A stretch of DNA of 64,000 nucleotides from Mucilaginibacter ginsenosidivorans (GCF_007971025.1 NZ_CP042436.1:5208001-5272000), one strand, 5' to 3'. Positions 1-8,470 are shown, counted from the first letter of the stretch. Numbers and translations are program-made. Notes: generated from the letters alone by a model not told the origin.

Positions 1-1546
1 ATATCTCCACCACCCCGGTAAACGTGCACGCAGCAAAAACTACCTGGTGTTGATAACCCTGGTTATTAAAATTTATTGTGTAGGGGTACGGGTTTGTTAT
101 GGTTACGTCCAATGCCCTTTGCTCACCTGCCTTCATTGTAATTTTGCTTTGGGGCATTTCTACCTTTACCTGCTGGTAAGTGCGCACATCGTTCACCCAG
201 CCGCCGTACCAAATGCCGCCCGTGGTGTTTAGTGAATCGGTAGTAACACCCTTAATTGGGCCGCGTACCAGGTAATAGGCTTTTTTATGCTGAAGCCCCT
301 GCTCTATCGGCCAGATATCGAACTGGGTAAGGCGGTAGTAACGGTTGTCGTAGGCAAAACCTTTGGTAGTGTTATTATAGAAATCATATTTGGATACATT
401 CTGGAAGCCGTCCATAAAAATAACGTAATTATCGCCCACCTTTTCGCGGATAGTATGCGCCCATTCCTTATAGCCGTACTGGCTCTTTACTTGTCCCACT
501 TTCCTGATCAGCGGCGAAGCTGTGATGAGCAATATCCGTATCGTCAGTATAAAAACAAGGTTGATGAACGCCAGCCGGCTAAACCAAACCAATGGTTTGC
601 CGCATTGCTTAAAATAAATAAGCGACAGCATAATGAGCGGCGCAAAACCGATAAGCGTCCATTGCGGCTGCACCTCGCCCCTGAGACTACTCAATAAAAA
701 GAACAGAAACGTACCCCCGGCGTTGAATAGCAGCGCACGTATAAAACCATCCTTAACCTTCACGCGGAAGGCTTTCCAAAACAGGAACCAGCCGATAAGC
801 GGCCCGGCCATCAGCACCTGTCCCGGGAAATAGGTCCAGGTTTGCCAAAAGTTATAATGATCGGTCGTTTGTTCAAAAAGGTGGTAGTTCACCGATGGGT
901 AACCGTGGTTCATCTGCCATAAAATATGCGGCAAATACAGGGCAACGGATAAAATAGCGATCACCCAGAATGATTTTCGCTTTAATAATTTAAGGTCGGA
1001 CAATACGGTAAAGCCAATCACCAATATCCCGTGATATTTACTGTACAATAACCCCGCTATAACCAGCGCCAATAATATAGCAAGCTTATAACTATCCTGC
1101 ACCAGGTATTTTTGATATACATAATAAAACAACACGGTAAACAGGAAAAGCGGCGCATCGGGCGTGGTCATGAACCCGTAGATATTGAAGATGAAAACTC
1201 CCGAAACCACCAGGATGAACCATTTTGCCGCAGCGCCGTATTGCCGCACGATGAGCCAAAGCACATACAGCGACAGGGTGCTGGACAATACGGTCATCAG
1301 GCGCACGCCGAACTCGCTGTGGGTAATGCTATCCCCTATGCGGATAAATAGCGCCACCATCGGCGGATGGTCAAAATACCCCCAATCCAGAAAGCGGGAA
1401 TAAAGCCAGTAATAGGCCTCATCGGCATGTATCTCCAGTTTCCAGGCTTGTATAGCATTAAGGATCGTCCACCCGAGAAGGAAATACCAGATAAATTGAG
1501 TTTGCTTTTTATCGGTAGCGGAAATACCTGGCGATGGTAATTGCAT
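1..1546 (-). CDS. Glycosyltransferase family 39 (ArnT/PMT-like) membrane protein, 3' end beyond window
   Basis: The reverse-strand frame is open from an ATG at 1546 to the left window edge (515 codons, no stop), so this is the N-terminal and central part of a longer gene. After a first membrane segment the protein has the acidic loop motif IHADEAYYW (about residue 40) and then DHPPM (about 60). These are the hallmark residues of GT39/PMT-2 enzymes, in which the Asp-Glu pair is catalytic. A later YSKYHG motif and many hydrophobic segments fit the multi-pass ArnT-like fold. Known family members move a sugar from a polyprenyl-phosphate carrier to a lipid or protein on the outer face of the inner membrane; the acceptor here cannot be told. 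The C-terminal part of the visible frame is soluble and probably periplasmic. The start is set by the ATG just before the first hydrophobic helix. Confidence 0.85.
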   Translation of the reverse strand, partial: MQLPSPGISATDKKQTQFIWYFLLGWTILNAIQAWKLEIHADEAYYWLYSRFLDWGYFDHPPMVALFIRIGDSITHSEFGVRLMTVLSSTLSLYVLWLIVRQYGAAAKWFILVVSGVFIFNIYGFMTTPDAPLFLFTVLFYYVYQKYLVQDSYKLAILLALVIAGLLYSKYHGILVIGFTVLSDLKLLKRKSFWVIAILSVALYLPHILWQMNHGYPSVNYHLFEQTTDHYNFWQTWTYFPGQVLMAGPLIGWFLFWKAFRVKVKDGFIRALLFNAGGTFLFFLLSSLRGEVQPQWTLIGFAPLIMLSLIYFKQCGKPLVWFSRLAFINLVFILTIRILLITASPLIRKVGQVKSQYGYKEWAHTIREKVGDNYVIFMDGFQNVSKYDFYNNTTKGFAYDNRYYRLTQFDIWPIEQGLQHKKAYYLVRGPIKGVTTDSLNTTGGIWYGGWVNDVRTYQQVKVEMPQSKITMKAGEQRALDVTITNPYPYTINFNNQGYQHQVVFAACTFTGVVEI

Positions 1547-1595
1547 TCAAATAGATTGTGGGGCAAATTTAGTTAAAAAAATGGCCTGCTATAAA

Positions 1596-1634
1596 TTTTG
1601 GCTAAAGCCATCTGTCAGTAGCTTTAGACCAAAA
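1596..1634. repeat. Imperfect inverted repeat between GT39 and PQQ dehydrogenase genes
   Basis: TTTTGGCTAAAG at 1596-1607 pairs with CTTTAGACCAAAA at 1622-1634, with one extra base in the right arm. It lies just past the stop of the minus-strand PQQ dehydrogenase gene and upstream of the GT39 gene. It lacks a good T-run, so it is at best a weak terminator. It may instead be a copy of a dispersed intergenic repeat. Confidence 0.4.
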
Positions 1635-1642
1635 ATAGCATG

Positions 1643-3805
1643 CTATTTCCCCAACGCAAACGCCACATAACTACCGCCTGATTTGGTCCCCAATTTCCCC
1701 CCGCCACAAGCTATTACCAAAAACTCCTTACCGTCCGCCTCGTATACAGCAGGCGTCGCAAACCCGGCTGCAGGCAGTTTGTATTGCCATAATAGCCTGC
1801 CGTTCTTTTTGTCGAACGCCCGTATCATCCCATCTTTGGTAGCGCCGATAAATAGCAACCCGCCTGCGGTTACCGCCGGACCACCATAGTTTTCCGTTCC
1901 CGTCACCCGGCCCGGTGCCGCCATCTGCGGGTCATCACCAAAGGGTATTCGCCACACCATTTTCCCGGTATTCAGGTTGACGGCGTTCAAAGTTCCCCAG
2001 GGCGGCGAAATGGCGGGCAGCCCTTCTTTGCTAAGGAATTTATTATAGCCTGTCATCATATATGGGATATCCAGGTAGGGATCGACGGCTTTATGTTCTG
2101 CTATAAAAGCGGCCTTACCGGTTGTGCTGTTACCGGTCACAAATGAAATAACAGCCTGGCTTTCCTGCGGCGACAACTGTTTGAACGAAGGCATCATCCG
2201 GCGGCCCGTTTTCAGCAGATCGGCTATCTGGCTATCCTTGTACTTGGTTTGCACATTGATAAGCGAGGGGAAATTGCCTGTTCCCTTGCGGTCTTTGCCA
2301 TGGCAGCTCATACAATTGCTCATGAACAGGCGCTGCCCTGCCTGGGTAAAGGTTTCGTTTTTGGCAGCCAGGGTTTTGGTATCGGCAATCGTCATTATCC
2401 AGGCCATCTCATTGGCGTTAATGTACATAATACCGGTTTCCGGGTCATAAGCTGGACCGCCCCACTCGGCGCCGCCATCAAACCCCGGGAAAATAACCGA
2501 TGGCTGCTTGCCTGGGGGTAAAAACATGCTACCATAGCGGTAACTTCTCAATCGTTTCAAAACTTCAGCTTTTGAACTGTCAGGCAGGTACGGGTTAATA
2601 TCCTTCTCCGTCAGTGTTTGCCTGGCGAACGGCGCCGGCAATTCGGGAATGGGCTGTGTCGGCCAGGGTTTTTCACCTGCCAGGTCAGATTTGGTCGAAA
2701 CAGCCGTTTCCTTAACCGGGAATAACGGCTTTCCTGTTTCCCTGTCGAGTACGAAAATGAACCCGTGTTTAGTGGGCTGCGCAACAGCATCCACCAGTTT
2801 ACCATTTTTTTTGATGGTCACCAATACAGGCGCCGTCGGCAAATCTTTATCCCAGATATCGTGATGAATAACCTGGTAATGCCATTTCAGTTTACCTGTA
2901 CCGGCGTCCAGGGCAAGGACGCAATTGGCAAAAAGACCCTGGCCCAAACGTTTTCCGCCATAAAAGTCGTACGCTGCCGAGCCGGTTGGTGCGAACAGCA
3001 GCCCCCGCTTTTCGTCCATGCTAAAACCCGACCAGCTATTAGCCGAACCAATATGTTTGTATGCAGCGGTGTCTTCCCACGTGTTATAACCTTCCTCGCC
3101 GGGATGAGGGATGGTATGAAATATCCATTTCAGTTTACCCGTGCGCACGTCATAGGCCCGTATATGCCCCGGCGCTGCGTCGGCTGTTTCATTTACACGA
3201 CTGCCAATAATATAAAGATCTTTGTAAATAATGCCAGGCGTAGTAGCCGTCACATACATTTTGGACGCATCAAGGCCAAGGTCGTTGTGGAGGTCCACTT
3301 TCCCATCGGTGCCGAAACTCTTTACCTGCTCGCCGTTGGTTGCATTAATAGCGTAAATATTTGACCCGGCGCAGTACAATATGCGTTTATCACCCCCATC
3401 TTCCCAGTATGTAACGCCACGGTTGTTGTTCATCCCAAAACTCATCGGCGACGAGTTGGTATTCCCGGCCGGGTTGAATGTCCATTTCTCTTTACCCGTA
3501 GCCGCATCTACCGCAAATAACCTCAGTTTCGGCGTAGTGCCGTAAAGTATGCCGTCTACTTCGATTGGGCTGCATTGTATCTGCGAATGGCCAACTGTAT
3601 CGGCATCGTGGGTGTGATACTCCCAGGCCACCTGTAGCTGTTTCACATTCGAGCTGTCTATCTGCGTCAGTGACGAATAATGCTGCGCCATCTTCGATCC
3701 GCCGTACACCCGCCAGGTAGTATTGTCCGCAGGATGATTTTTACAGGAAGAAAGCATTAAAAATATACCGCAAGCGGTTAAAGTAGATGATCTTAAGCCG
3801 GTCAT
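1643..3805 (-). CDS. PQQ-dependent dehydrogenase lipoprotein with inserted cytochrome c domain
   Basis: This 720-residue quinoprotein begins with a lipoprotein signal (lipobox LSSC, Cys at about 21), so it should be anchored in an envelope membrane facing the periplasm. The body has repeated propeller motifs such as DAATGKEKW, DVRTGKLKW, DAGTGKLKW and DRETGKPLF, typical of eight-bladed PQQ dehydrogenases related to glucose and alcohol dehydrogenases. A mono-haem cytochrome c domain is inserted before the last blades: CMSCH at 498-502, with a candidate axial Met in GRRMMPSF. Substrate oxidation at PQQ can therefore pass electrons directly to the attached haem and on to the respiratory chain. 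The substrate cannot be read from the sequence. The ATG at 3805 is the only start that gives the lipobox. It is divergent from the DinB gene, 77 bp away. Confidence 0.88.
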   Translation of the reverse strand: MTGLRSSTLTACGIFLMLSSCKNHPADNTTWRVYGGSKMAQHYSSLTQIDSSNVKQLQVAWEYHTHDADTVGHSQIQCSPIEVDGILYGTTPKLRLFAVDAATGKEKWTFNPAGNTNSSPMSFGMNNNRGVTYWEDGGDKRILYCAGSNIYAINATNGEQVKSFGTDGKVDLHNDLGLDASKMYVTATTPGIIYKDLYIIGSRVNETADAAPGHIRAYDVRTGKLKWIFHTIPHPGEEGYNTWEDTAAYKHIGSANSWSGFSMDEKRGLLFAPTGSAAYDFYGGKRLGQGLFANCVLALDAGTGKLKWHYQVIHHDIWDKDLPTAPVLVTIKKNGKLVDAVAQPTKHGFIFVLDRETGKPLFPVKETAVSTKSDLAGEKPWPTQPIPELPAPFARQTLTEKDINPYLPDSSKAEVLKRLRSYRYGSMFLPPGKQPSVIFPGFDGGAEWGGPAYDPETGIMYINANEMAWIMTIADTKTLAAKNETFTQAGQRLFMSNCMSCHGKDRKGTGNFPSLINVQTKYKDSQIADLLKTGRRMMPSFKQLSPQESQAVISFVTGNSTTGKAAFIAEHKAVDPYLDIPYMMTGYNKFLSKEGLPAISPPWGTLNAVNLNTGKMVWRIPFGDDPQMAAPGRVTGTENYGGPAVTAGGLLFIGATKDGMIRAFDKKNGRLLWQYKLPAAGFATPAVYEADGKEFLVIACGGGKLGTKSGGSYVAFALGK

Positions 3806-3882
3806 TGAATTGTCAATTAAGGTAATTGGATAGACGCTAATTTATAACATTAATTAGTATTGTAAAGCTTATCTAACCAATC

Positions 3883-4347
3883 ATGACCGGACAAATCGAA
3901 AACATCAGGAAAGTAAGGGCCTTTTTATTGGAAGGAATCAAAGACTTGACTACCGAACAACTTAACCGCATACCCGAAGGTTTTAACAATAACATCATCT
4001 GGAACCTGGGGCATATGGTGGCAGCGCAGCAAGGCATTTGTTACAAAAGGGCAGGTATTACGCCTCACATAAGCGATGAGTTTTGGGAGCAATTCCGGTC
4101 GGGTACCAAACCAGAAAGATTATTGAGTGAATCGGAAATAGCCAATATCAAGCAGTTGCTTTCGACGACTATGGATGAGCTGGAAGCCGACTATAATAAC
4201 GATATATTTACGGGCTATACGGCATGGAACACCCGCTACAATGTTGAGATCAAAAATATTGATGATGCGCTCCATTTTGTACCTTTTCATGAGGGGCTGC
4301 ATTCGGGAACGATTGGCGCATTAAAGCGACTGGTTTCAATGGCCTGA
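3883..4347 (+). CDS. DinB family protein
   Basis: This is a 154-residue four-helix protein of the DinB/DUF664 superfamily. Known members bind a divalent metal with three His residues, and some are thiol-dependent transferases. Visible candidate ligands are His44 in NLGHMV and the two His of HEGLHSG near residue 137. The length fits the family. It is the first gene of a compact plus-strand trio (9-bp gap to the RidA-like gene, whose stop overlaps the third gene). The substrate is unknown. Fold assignment is good; function is open. Confidence 0.82.
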   Translation: MTGQIENIRKVRAFLLEGIKDLTTEQLNRIPEGFNNNIIWNLGHMVAAQQGICYKRAGITPHISDEFWEQFRSGTKPERLLSESEIANIKQLLSTTMDELEADYNNDIFTGYTAWNTRYNVEIKNIDDALHFVPFHEGLHSGTIGALKRLVSMA

Positions 4348-4356
4348 CTTAGTGCA

Positions 4357-4830
4357 ATGAAGAAGCTGCTGATCCTACCATTACTGCTTTTGGCAAAACT
4401 GTCGTTCGCACAGGCTGATACTTCTTTGGTTAAATTTATAAACCCGGCATCGGTTTCAACTCCGAGAGGTTATTCGCACGCGGCTATTGTGGATCTTGGA
4501 AACTGTAAAATGCTGATCATATCGGGGCAGGTGGCCCTTGATAATAAAGGAAACCTTGTTGGGAAAGACGATTTCGGTAAACAAGCCGAACAGGTGTTTC
4601 AGAATATCAAAAGTATAGTTGAGGCAACCGGCGGAAAAATGGACAATGTTGTTAAACTTGGCTTTTTTGTGCGCGATGTAAGCCAGCTGCAAGCGTTGCG
4701 CGCTGTAAGGGACAAGTTTATCAACGTCAAAAATCCACCTGCAAGCACGCTTGTCCAGGTTAGTAAACTGTTCAGGGATGATATTTTATTAGAGGTAGAA
4801 GCGACGGCGGTGATTCCGAAAAACAGATGA
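4357..4830 (+). CDS. Exported RidA/YjgF-like protein lacking the canonical active-site Arg
   Basis: The 157-residue product has an N-terminal signal peptide (LLLLAKLSFAQA) followed by a complete RidA/YjgF/UK114 domain (ISGQVALDNKGNLVG, then ATGGKMDNVVK, ending LLEVEATAVI). Canonical RidA hydrolyses reactive enamines and imines using an Arg in a motif like TRSCVEV. Here the matching stretch reads ASTLVQV, so the Arg is replaced by Ser, and the protein is predicted to be periplasmic. It therefore belongs to a non-deaminase branch of the superfamily, probably binding a small ligand. Its neighbours DinB and the 4827 gene give no pathway. Start choice is firm because the signal peptide follows directly. 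Confidence 0.85.
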   Translation: MKKLLILPLLLLAKLSFAQADTSLVKFINPASVSTPRGYSHAAIVDLGNCKMLIISGQVALDNKGNLVGKDDFGKQAEQVFQNIKSIVEATGGKMDNVVKLGFFVRDVSQLQALRAVRDKFINVKNPPASTLVQVSKLFRDDILLEVEATAVIPKNR

Positions 4831-5288
4831 ACTGGATTATTCACCAAAGCGACAAATTGGAATTTCTTACCTATTTGGATGAGATACTCAAGCCACTGGA
4901 TGAATATATCGACGGTTATAATTGGGTAATTTCAGGTATTGATGGCGGAGGTGGTATAGAAAATGCCCCGATTGATTACGAGCAAAAATATTTTATTTTA
5001 ACGGCCGGTGAATTCAGGAAAGTGCTCCACGGTCACATTCAACTTTATTGGGGTACAATAATAGCCATACCCGTGGCTATGGAAATTAAGATCGATGAAA
5101 AGAATTTACCTTATTCAGAAGGAAATGAATTGATCTGGCAAAATGGACATCTGCAATGCCCGGATGCTGAGATCGAGGTAGATTGTTTTGATAGCGCTTA
5201 TACTATTGTCAAATTCACCAGGGAAATATTGTCCGAAAAATTTAAATCCTACTTTGATGAGGCTATACCGCTTGAGGAGTTTGACTGA
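4827..5288 (+). CDS. Conserved hypothetical protein
   Basis: I do not recognise a family for this 153-residue acidic, soluble protein. Its ATG overlaps the stop of the RidA-like gene by 4 bp (ATGA), so it is translationally coupled to it. It has no signal peptide or membrane segment. Visible features are an Asp/Glu-rich N-terminal half, a glycine cluster (DGGGGIENA) near residue 40, and an aromatic-rich C-terminal end. The tight overlap and coding character support a real gene. Confidence 0.7.
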   Translation: MNWIIHQSDKLEFLTYLDEILKPLDEYIDGYNWVISGIDGGGGIENAPIDYEQKYFILTAGEFRKVLHGHIQLYWGTIIAIPVAMEIKIDEKNLPYSEGNELIWQNGHLQCPDAEIEVDCFDSAYTIVKFTREILSEKFKSYFDEAIPLEEFD

Positions 5289-5295
5289 TGTTTTC

Positions 5296-5322
5296 AAACA
5301 AAAAACCCGGCACAAACCGGGC
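5296..5322 (-). terminator. Rho-independent terminator for the OB-fold/DUF5777 operon
   Basis: CCCGG (5306-5310) and CCGGG (5317-5321) form a stem. Read on the minus strand the stem is followed by TTTTTTG. It lies about 125 bp past the stop of the 5448 gene and may also weakly stop the plus-strand trio ending at 5288. Confidence 0.7.
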
Positions 5323-5447
5323 TAAATATTTAATTAATTTGAATCTGCTATTCAGACCTGTCGCAAACCCACCAGGACAGGCAAGCAAACCGGCTTAGGA
5401 ACGATATTTTACTGAACGAGGAAACAACGGTAGCTAAAAAGCCGTGA

Positions 5448-5861
5448 TCAATCCTTAACAACAACTGCTCCGTTCAACACCACATCACTTAAAAAGCCAG
5501 TACAAATGCCTTTTACTACAATAACTGAATCTCGCAGATCGTACCTGCCCGGCTTTAGTGTACAAAAAATATTGGCAAATGGGTCCCCGCTTTTTAAGGT
5601 AATTGTTGTATTACCGGCCTGGTCCTTCTCTTTTTTTAAGATCACCCCCTTCACCTCAATGGCCTTATCCAGGTACCTTGCATTAGCTGAAGCTTCATTT
5701 GCCTCAAAATCCTTAACTATCCGGGTCGCCGTAACTACTGTCGCCTTTTCATTTTCAACACTTCTGTGGTGAGTTTCTGAGTATTCAAAAACATAATACC
5801 ACCCGCTTGCAGCAACTACAAAAATTGCCGCTATAACTCCAAAAATAATCTTCTTCCACAT
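5448..5861 (-). CDS. Membrane-anchored OB-fold (tRNA_anti-like) protein
   Basis: The 137-residue protein has one N-terminal hydrophobic segment (about residues 4-26) and then a small OB-fold domain resembling the tRNA_anti-like family (AIEVKGVILKKEKD, ITLKSGDPFANIFC, VVVKGICTGF). In this family the fold is predicted to bind nucleic acid or another ligand, but no function is established. It would be anchored with the domain outside the cytoplasm. It starts 20 bp after the DUF5777 gene and is probably the last gene of the haem-lipoprotein operon. A terminator follows at 5296-5322. Confidence 0.7.
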   Translation of the reverse strand: MWKKIIFGVIAAIFVVAASGWYYVFEYSETHHRSVENEKATVVTATRIVKDFEANEASANARYLDKAIEVKGVILKKEKDQAGNTTITLKSGDPFANIFCTLKPGRYDLRDSVIVVKGICTGFLSDVVLNGAVVVKD

Positions 5862-5881
5862 GATCTGATTCTGTTAATTGT

Positions 5882-6808
5882 TTACTTTTTATGTTTGGAA
5901 ACCACAAATACCCGCGAGATATTGAAACCAAAATGGATGCCGCCATTTGCCCAGCGTCCATCTGTCTGGGTAATCACACTTCTTTCATTTATTCCGGTCG
6001 AGTTGGTAAAAAACAGCTGGAAAACATGCCCCCCCGTTTCGATGTCAAACCCGACCGATGCGGCGTTGTAATATCCCTGCAACCGTTCAAACTGGTAATA
6101 ATACTCCCCTGTAAGATTCACTCTTTTTGACAGTCTCAAGCGGAAACCGGTTCCGAGTGAATAAAGGTCGTTTCTAAAAGCGGTCGTCGGCACTATGTTA
6201 TAATGCACCATGGTTGGTACAAACTGAAGGGAGAAATAATCACCAAATTTTCTCGCCACAATAACCTGGTTTACGTAGTTTAGATGATCGGAGTAGTGAA
6301 TCGGATAATCTGCCGGCGCATCTTTAACCGTACGCAAAATGCCGGTCGATACTACACTGACCGATAGCGGCATATTTACTTTGCCTGTCGACTGGCGTAA
6401 TATCCTGTATTTAAAAAATCCGTCAAACTCCTTATTAAAGGTACTTCGCCCAATGCCGACCTCCAGCCGGCTTGTGACACCGTAGTCCAATCCGATACGC
6501 ATAGAGGCCTGGTCAAGCCCAAAAAAATTATACGCTCCGGTGTTCACCGTCCCGAACCTGTGCGATATCTTCAGGTCCAAAATACCTGCACCGGTATTTT
6601 CAATTGATTGTCCGTTGACTATTCGCGTAGTTTTAAATATAGATGTGGTTATTTCCGTCGTTTGTTTTTTATCTTTCTTATTTTGTTCGTCTTGCATCTT
6701 AAAAAGGTCAACATCCTGCGCATTAGCTGTGCAAACGGCAAAATGTACCAATAGTAATGCAATAGCAAGACATCCTTGATATCTTGCACAATTGGAAAAT
6801 GTGCCCAT
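5882..6808 (-). CDS. DUF5777 family outer-membrane beta-barrel protein
   Basis: The 308-residue protein has a signal peptide ending near ANAQ and a body rich in alternating amphipathic strands, as in outer-membrane barrels of the DUF5777 family. Recognisable stretches are ISHRFGTVNTGAYNFFGLD, LDYGVTSRLEVGIGRS and the C-terminal NGGIHFGFNISRVF. The family is common in Bacteroidota and its function is unknown. The gene starts 2 bp after the YceI gene and sits in a run of five genes with gaps of 2-20 bp. The product may form an outer-membrane channel working with the upstream haem lipoproteins; that role is inference. Confidence 0.8.
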   Translation of the reverse strand: MGTFSNCARYQGCLAIALLLVHFAVCTANAQDVDLFKMQDEQNKKDKKQTTEITTSIFKTTRIVNGQSIENTGAGILDLKISHRFGTVNTGAYNFFGLDQASMRIGLDYGVTSRLEVGIGRSTFNKEFDGFFKYRILRQSTGKVNMPLSVSVVSTGILRTVKDAPADYPIHYSDHLNYVNQVIVARKFGDYFSLQFVPTMVHYNIVPTTAFRNDLYSLGTGFRLRLSKRVNLTGEYYYQFERLQGYYNAASVGFDIETGGHVFQLFFTNSTGINERSVITQTDGRWANGGIHFGFNISRVFVVSKHKK

Positions 6809-6810
6809 GG

Positions 6811-7350
6811 CTATTCATATTTACAATTGATCGATATCTCAGCTTCATTGGCAATCTTTTCGCCAATATAAAGTCCCGTGATCCCATAGTCCTTAATTTT
6901 GACCTTAAAAGACCCACTTATGGATGGCTTCCCGTTTTCGATTATTATGCTACCGGCAGTCGACACTTTTTGCGACACGCCATGCATAGCAAGTGTTCCT
7001 TCCACCGTAATAGGATATTTGCCATTTTTTGAAAAATCTACTGATGATACATTGGTAATATATCCCTTAAATTCAGCTTTGGGAATTTTAGAACTCTCCA
7101 TATAATTCTCATTAAAATGGTCCTCCATCAACTGGTTTTCGAACTTGAAGCTTTTGATGAGCGCACTAAACACTATTTGCCCGGTTTTATCGATCATTTT
7201 GCTGTCTACCTGGTTGTTAATCGCGACTATCTGTTCAAGCGGGCTGCTTGCATTGAATTTGATCTGGCCTGTTTTGGTTGCGAATAATTTTTGCGCCTGT
7301 AGCTGAAATGATGCAACTATTAAAACCAGGAGCAACGTCTGTTTTTTCAT
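6811..7350 (-). CDS. YceI family periplasmic lipid/quinone-binding protein
   Basis: This 179-residue secreted protein has a signal peptide (VASFQLQAQ) and the YceI fold: FNASSPLEQIVAIN near the start, then the family-typical SFKFENQLMEDHFNENYM and the C-terminal KVKIKDYGITG. YceI proteins are lipocalin-like and, where studied, bind polyisoprenoids such as quinones. Sitting between haem-c lipoproteins and an outer-membrane barrel, it could carry a quinone or lipid in the periplasm. The start codon directly precedes the signal peptide, and the gene is 11 bp from its upstream neighbour. Confidence 0.85.
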   Translation of the reverse strand: MKKQTLLLVLIVASFQLQAQKLFATKTGQIKFNASSPLEQIVAINNQVDSKMIDKTGQIVFSALIKSFKFENQLMEDHFNENYMESSKIPKAEFKGYITNVSSVDFSKNGKYPITVEGTLAMHGVSQKVSTAGSIIIENGKPSISGSFKVKIKDYGITGLYIGEKIANEAEISINCKYE

Positions 7351-7361
7351 TGTTTTGAGTT

Positions 7362-7736
7362 TTAGTTATTAGGGGTATTATTATCTATCCAGGTTTGAAT
7401 GGTTTTGAGATCGCAGGAGGATAATTGCGGCGCGTTTAAAGGCATAGCAGGTATCCCGCCCGTATGATTAATGGAATTCATCAATTGCCCGTTGGTGACA
7501 TAGGTTTTCACAGCGGCATAGGAATCCAATTGGATACCCCCGCCAGCCGATGCGTTGCCGCTATGGCAACTGTAACAATTTGCGCTTAAAATGGATGTCA
7601 CACTTGTGCTGTAATTTACGGCTGTCACATCGCAGGTCGCGCTTGATAGTGATTGGGGGTAGCTTCGATCAGCATGATCATAATAACAACCGGCGCTACC
7701 CAACATCAGGAGAGACAATATCATCAGGTACTTCAT
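7362..7736 (-). CDS. Mono-haem cytochrome c-like lipoprotein
   Basis: A start at 7736 gives a 124-residue lipoprotein (lipobox GSAGC, Cys17); a longer frame upstream would overlap the preceding gene and hide the signal. The mature part has one CX2CH haem motif (CYSCH, residues 54-58) and a later AMPLNAP stretch with a likely Met axial ligand, ending in a helix containing IQTWIDNN. This matches small c-type cytochromes of the planctomycete-like type common in Bacteroidota. It is the second gene of the five-gene operon and resembles the second haem module of its upstream neighbour, suggesting duplication. Confidence 0.8.
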   Translation of the reverse strand: MKYLMILSLLMLGSAGCYYDHADRSYPQSLSSATCDVTAVNYSTSVTSILSANCYSCHSGNASAGGGIQLDSYAAVKTYVTNGQLMNSINHTGGIPAMPLNAPQLSSCDLKTIQTWIDNNTPNN

Positions 7737-7747
7737 GGCGCTATACG

Positions 7748-8470
7748 TTATTGCGGACAGCCGCTGTTTATCCATTTGGTTATTTGCGTGATCTGGCAAT
7801 CGCTCAACTTACCTGACTGGGGCATATTCATAGCCGGGGTTGCTGAAGTATAATTAATGGCATTTAGAAAGTTGATCTTCATTCCAACACCGGCGGCTTT
7901 TGCACTGGCGTAGTCGCTTAACACAACATTACCCGATCCTGGTGCCAGGCCATGACAGCCATTGCAATACGTTGCAAAAATTTGAGAGACGCCGTTGGTA
8001 TAGGTGGTCTTCGTGGTATCGCAGGTGGCTACTACGCAGGTATTGTTTGTCGCCCCGGCTTTAATCCAATTAGCGATAGTAGCTATTTGCGCCGAACTTA
8101 ATTTAGGAGAGTTTCGCGGGGGCATCGAACCATCTGCAATAACCTGGTAATATTTGCTCGAATTTGGCTTGTTTGCTGAGATACCACGCATAATGTTGGC
8201 GTAGCTGGTTAATACCAACTCCTCACGGGCGGTTGCCGCATCGTGGCAGCCGGCACTTGCGCAATAGGTTTGAAATAATGGAAGCACGTCCGTCTGGAAA
8301 CAGATGGCATTTGTGCCGTTTCCTGATCCGGTACCTGTTCCGGTCCCGCTTGTACTACCAGAAGTATTGCCGGTGGATGAACTGGTGGGGTTTGATGGGT
8401 TTACTGCATCATGTGTACACGAAAACAGTACGGCAAAGAATGCCGCAACGATTAATAGGGGCTTTTTCAT
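7748..8470 (-). CDS. Two-module cytochrome c-like lipoprotein with CX4CH and CX2CH motifs
   Basis: The 240-residue protein starts with a lipoprotein signal (LFSC, Cys18) and a Ser/Thr/Gly low-complexity linker (about 26-53), then two haem-c modules. Module 1 has the unusual motif CASAGCH (residues 70-76, CX4CH) and GSMPPRNSPKLS. Module 2 has CNGCH (169-173) and AMNMPQSGKLS. Each ends with an IxxWI(K/N)xG helix. The long flexible linker fits surface or periplasmic display from a lipid anchor. It heads the five-gene operon, so the operon promoter should lie in 8471-8640. Whether the CX4CH site is loaded with haem is uncertain. Confidence 0.8.
   Translation of the reverse strand: MKKPLLIVAAFFAVLFSCTHDAVNPSNPTSSSTGNTSGSTSGTGTGTGSGNGTNAICFQTDVLPLFQTYCASAGCHDAATAREELVLTSYANIMRGISANKPNSSKYYQVIADGSMPPRNSPKLSSAQIATIANWIKAGATNNTCVVATCDTTKTTYTNGVSQIFATYCNGCHGLAPGSGNVVLSDYASAKAAGVGMKINFLNAINYTSATPAMNMPQSGKLSDCQITQITKWINSGCPQ

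Noticed and set aside
2765..3364. Plus-strand open frame of 199 codons inside the PQQ dehydrogenase
   Set aside because: Antisense shadow of propeller repeats; no signal or domain of its own.
7362..7799. Longer start for the mono-haem lipoprotein
   Set aside because: It would overlap the upstream gene and bury the lipoprotein signal; the ATG at 7736 gives a clean lipobox.
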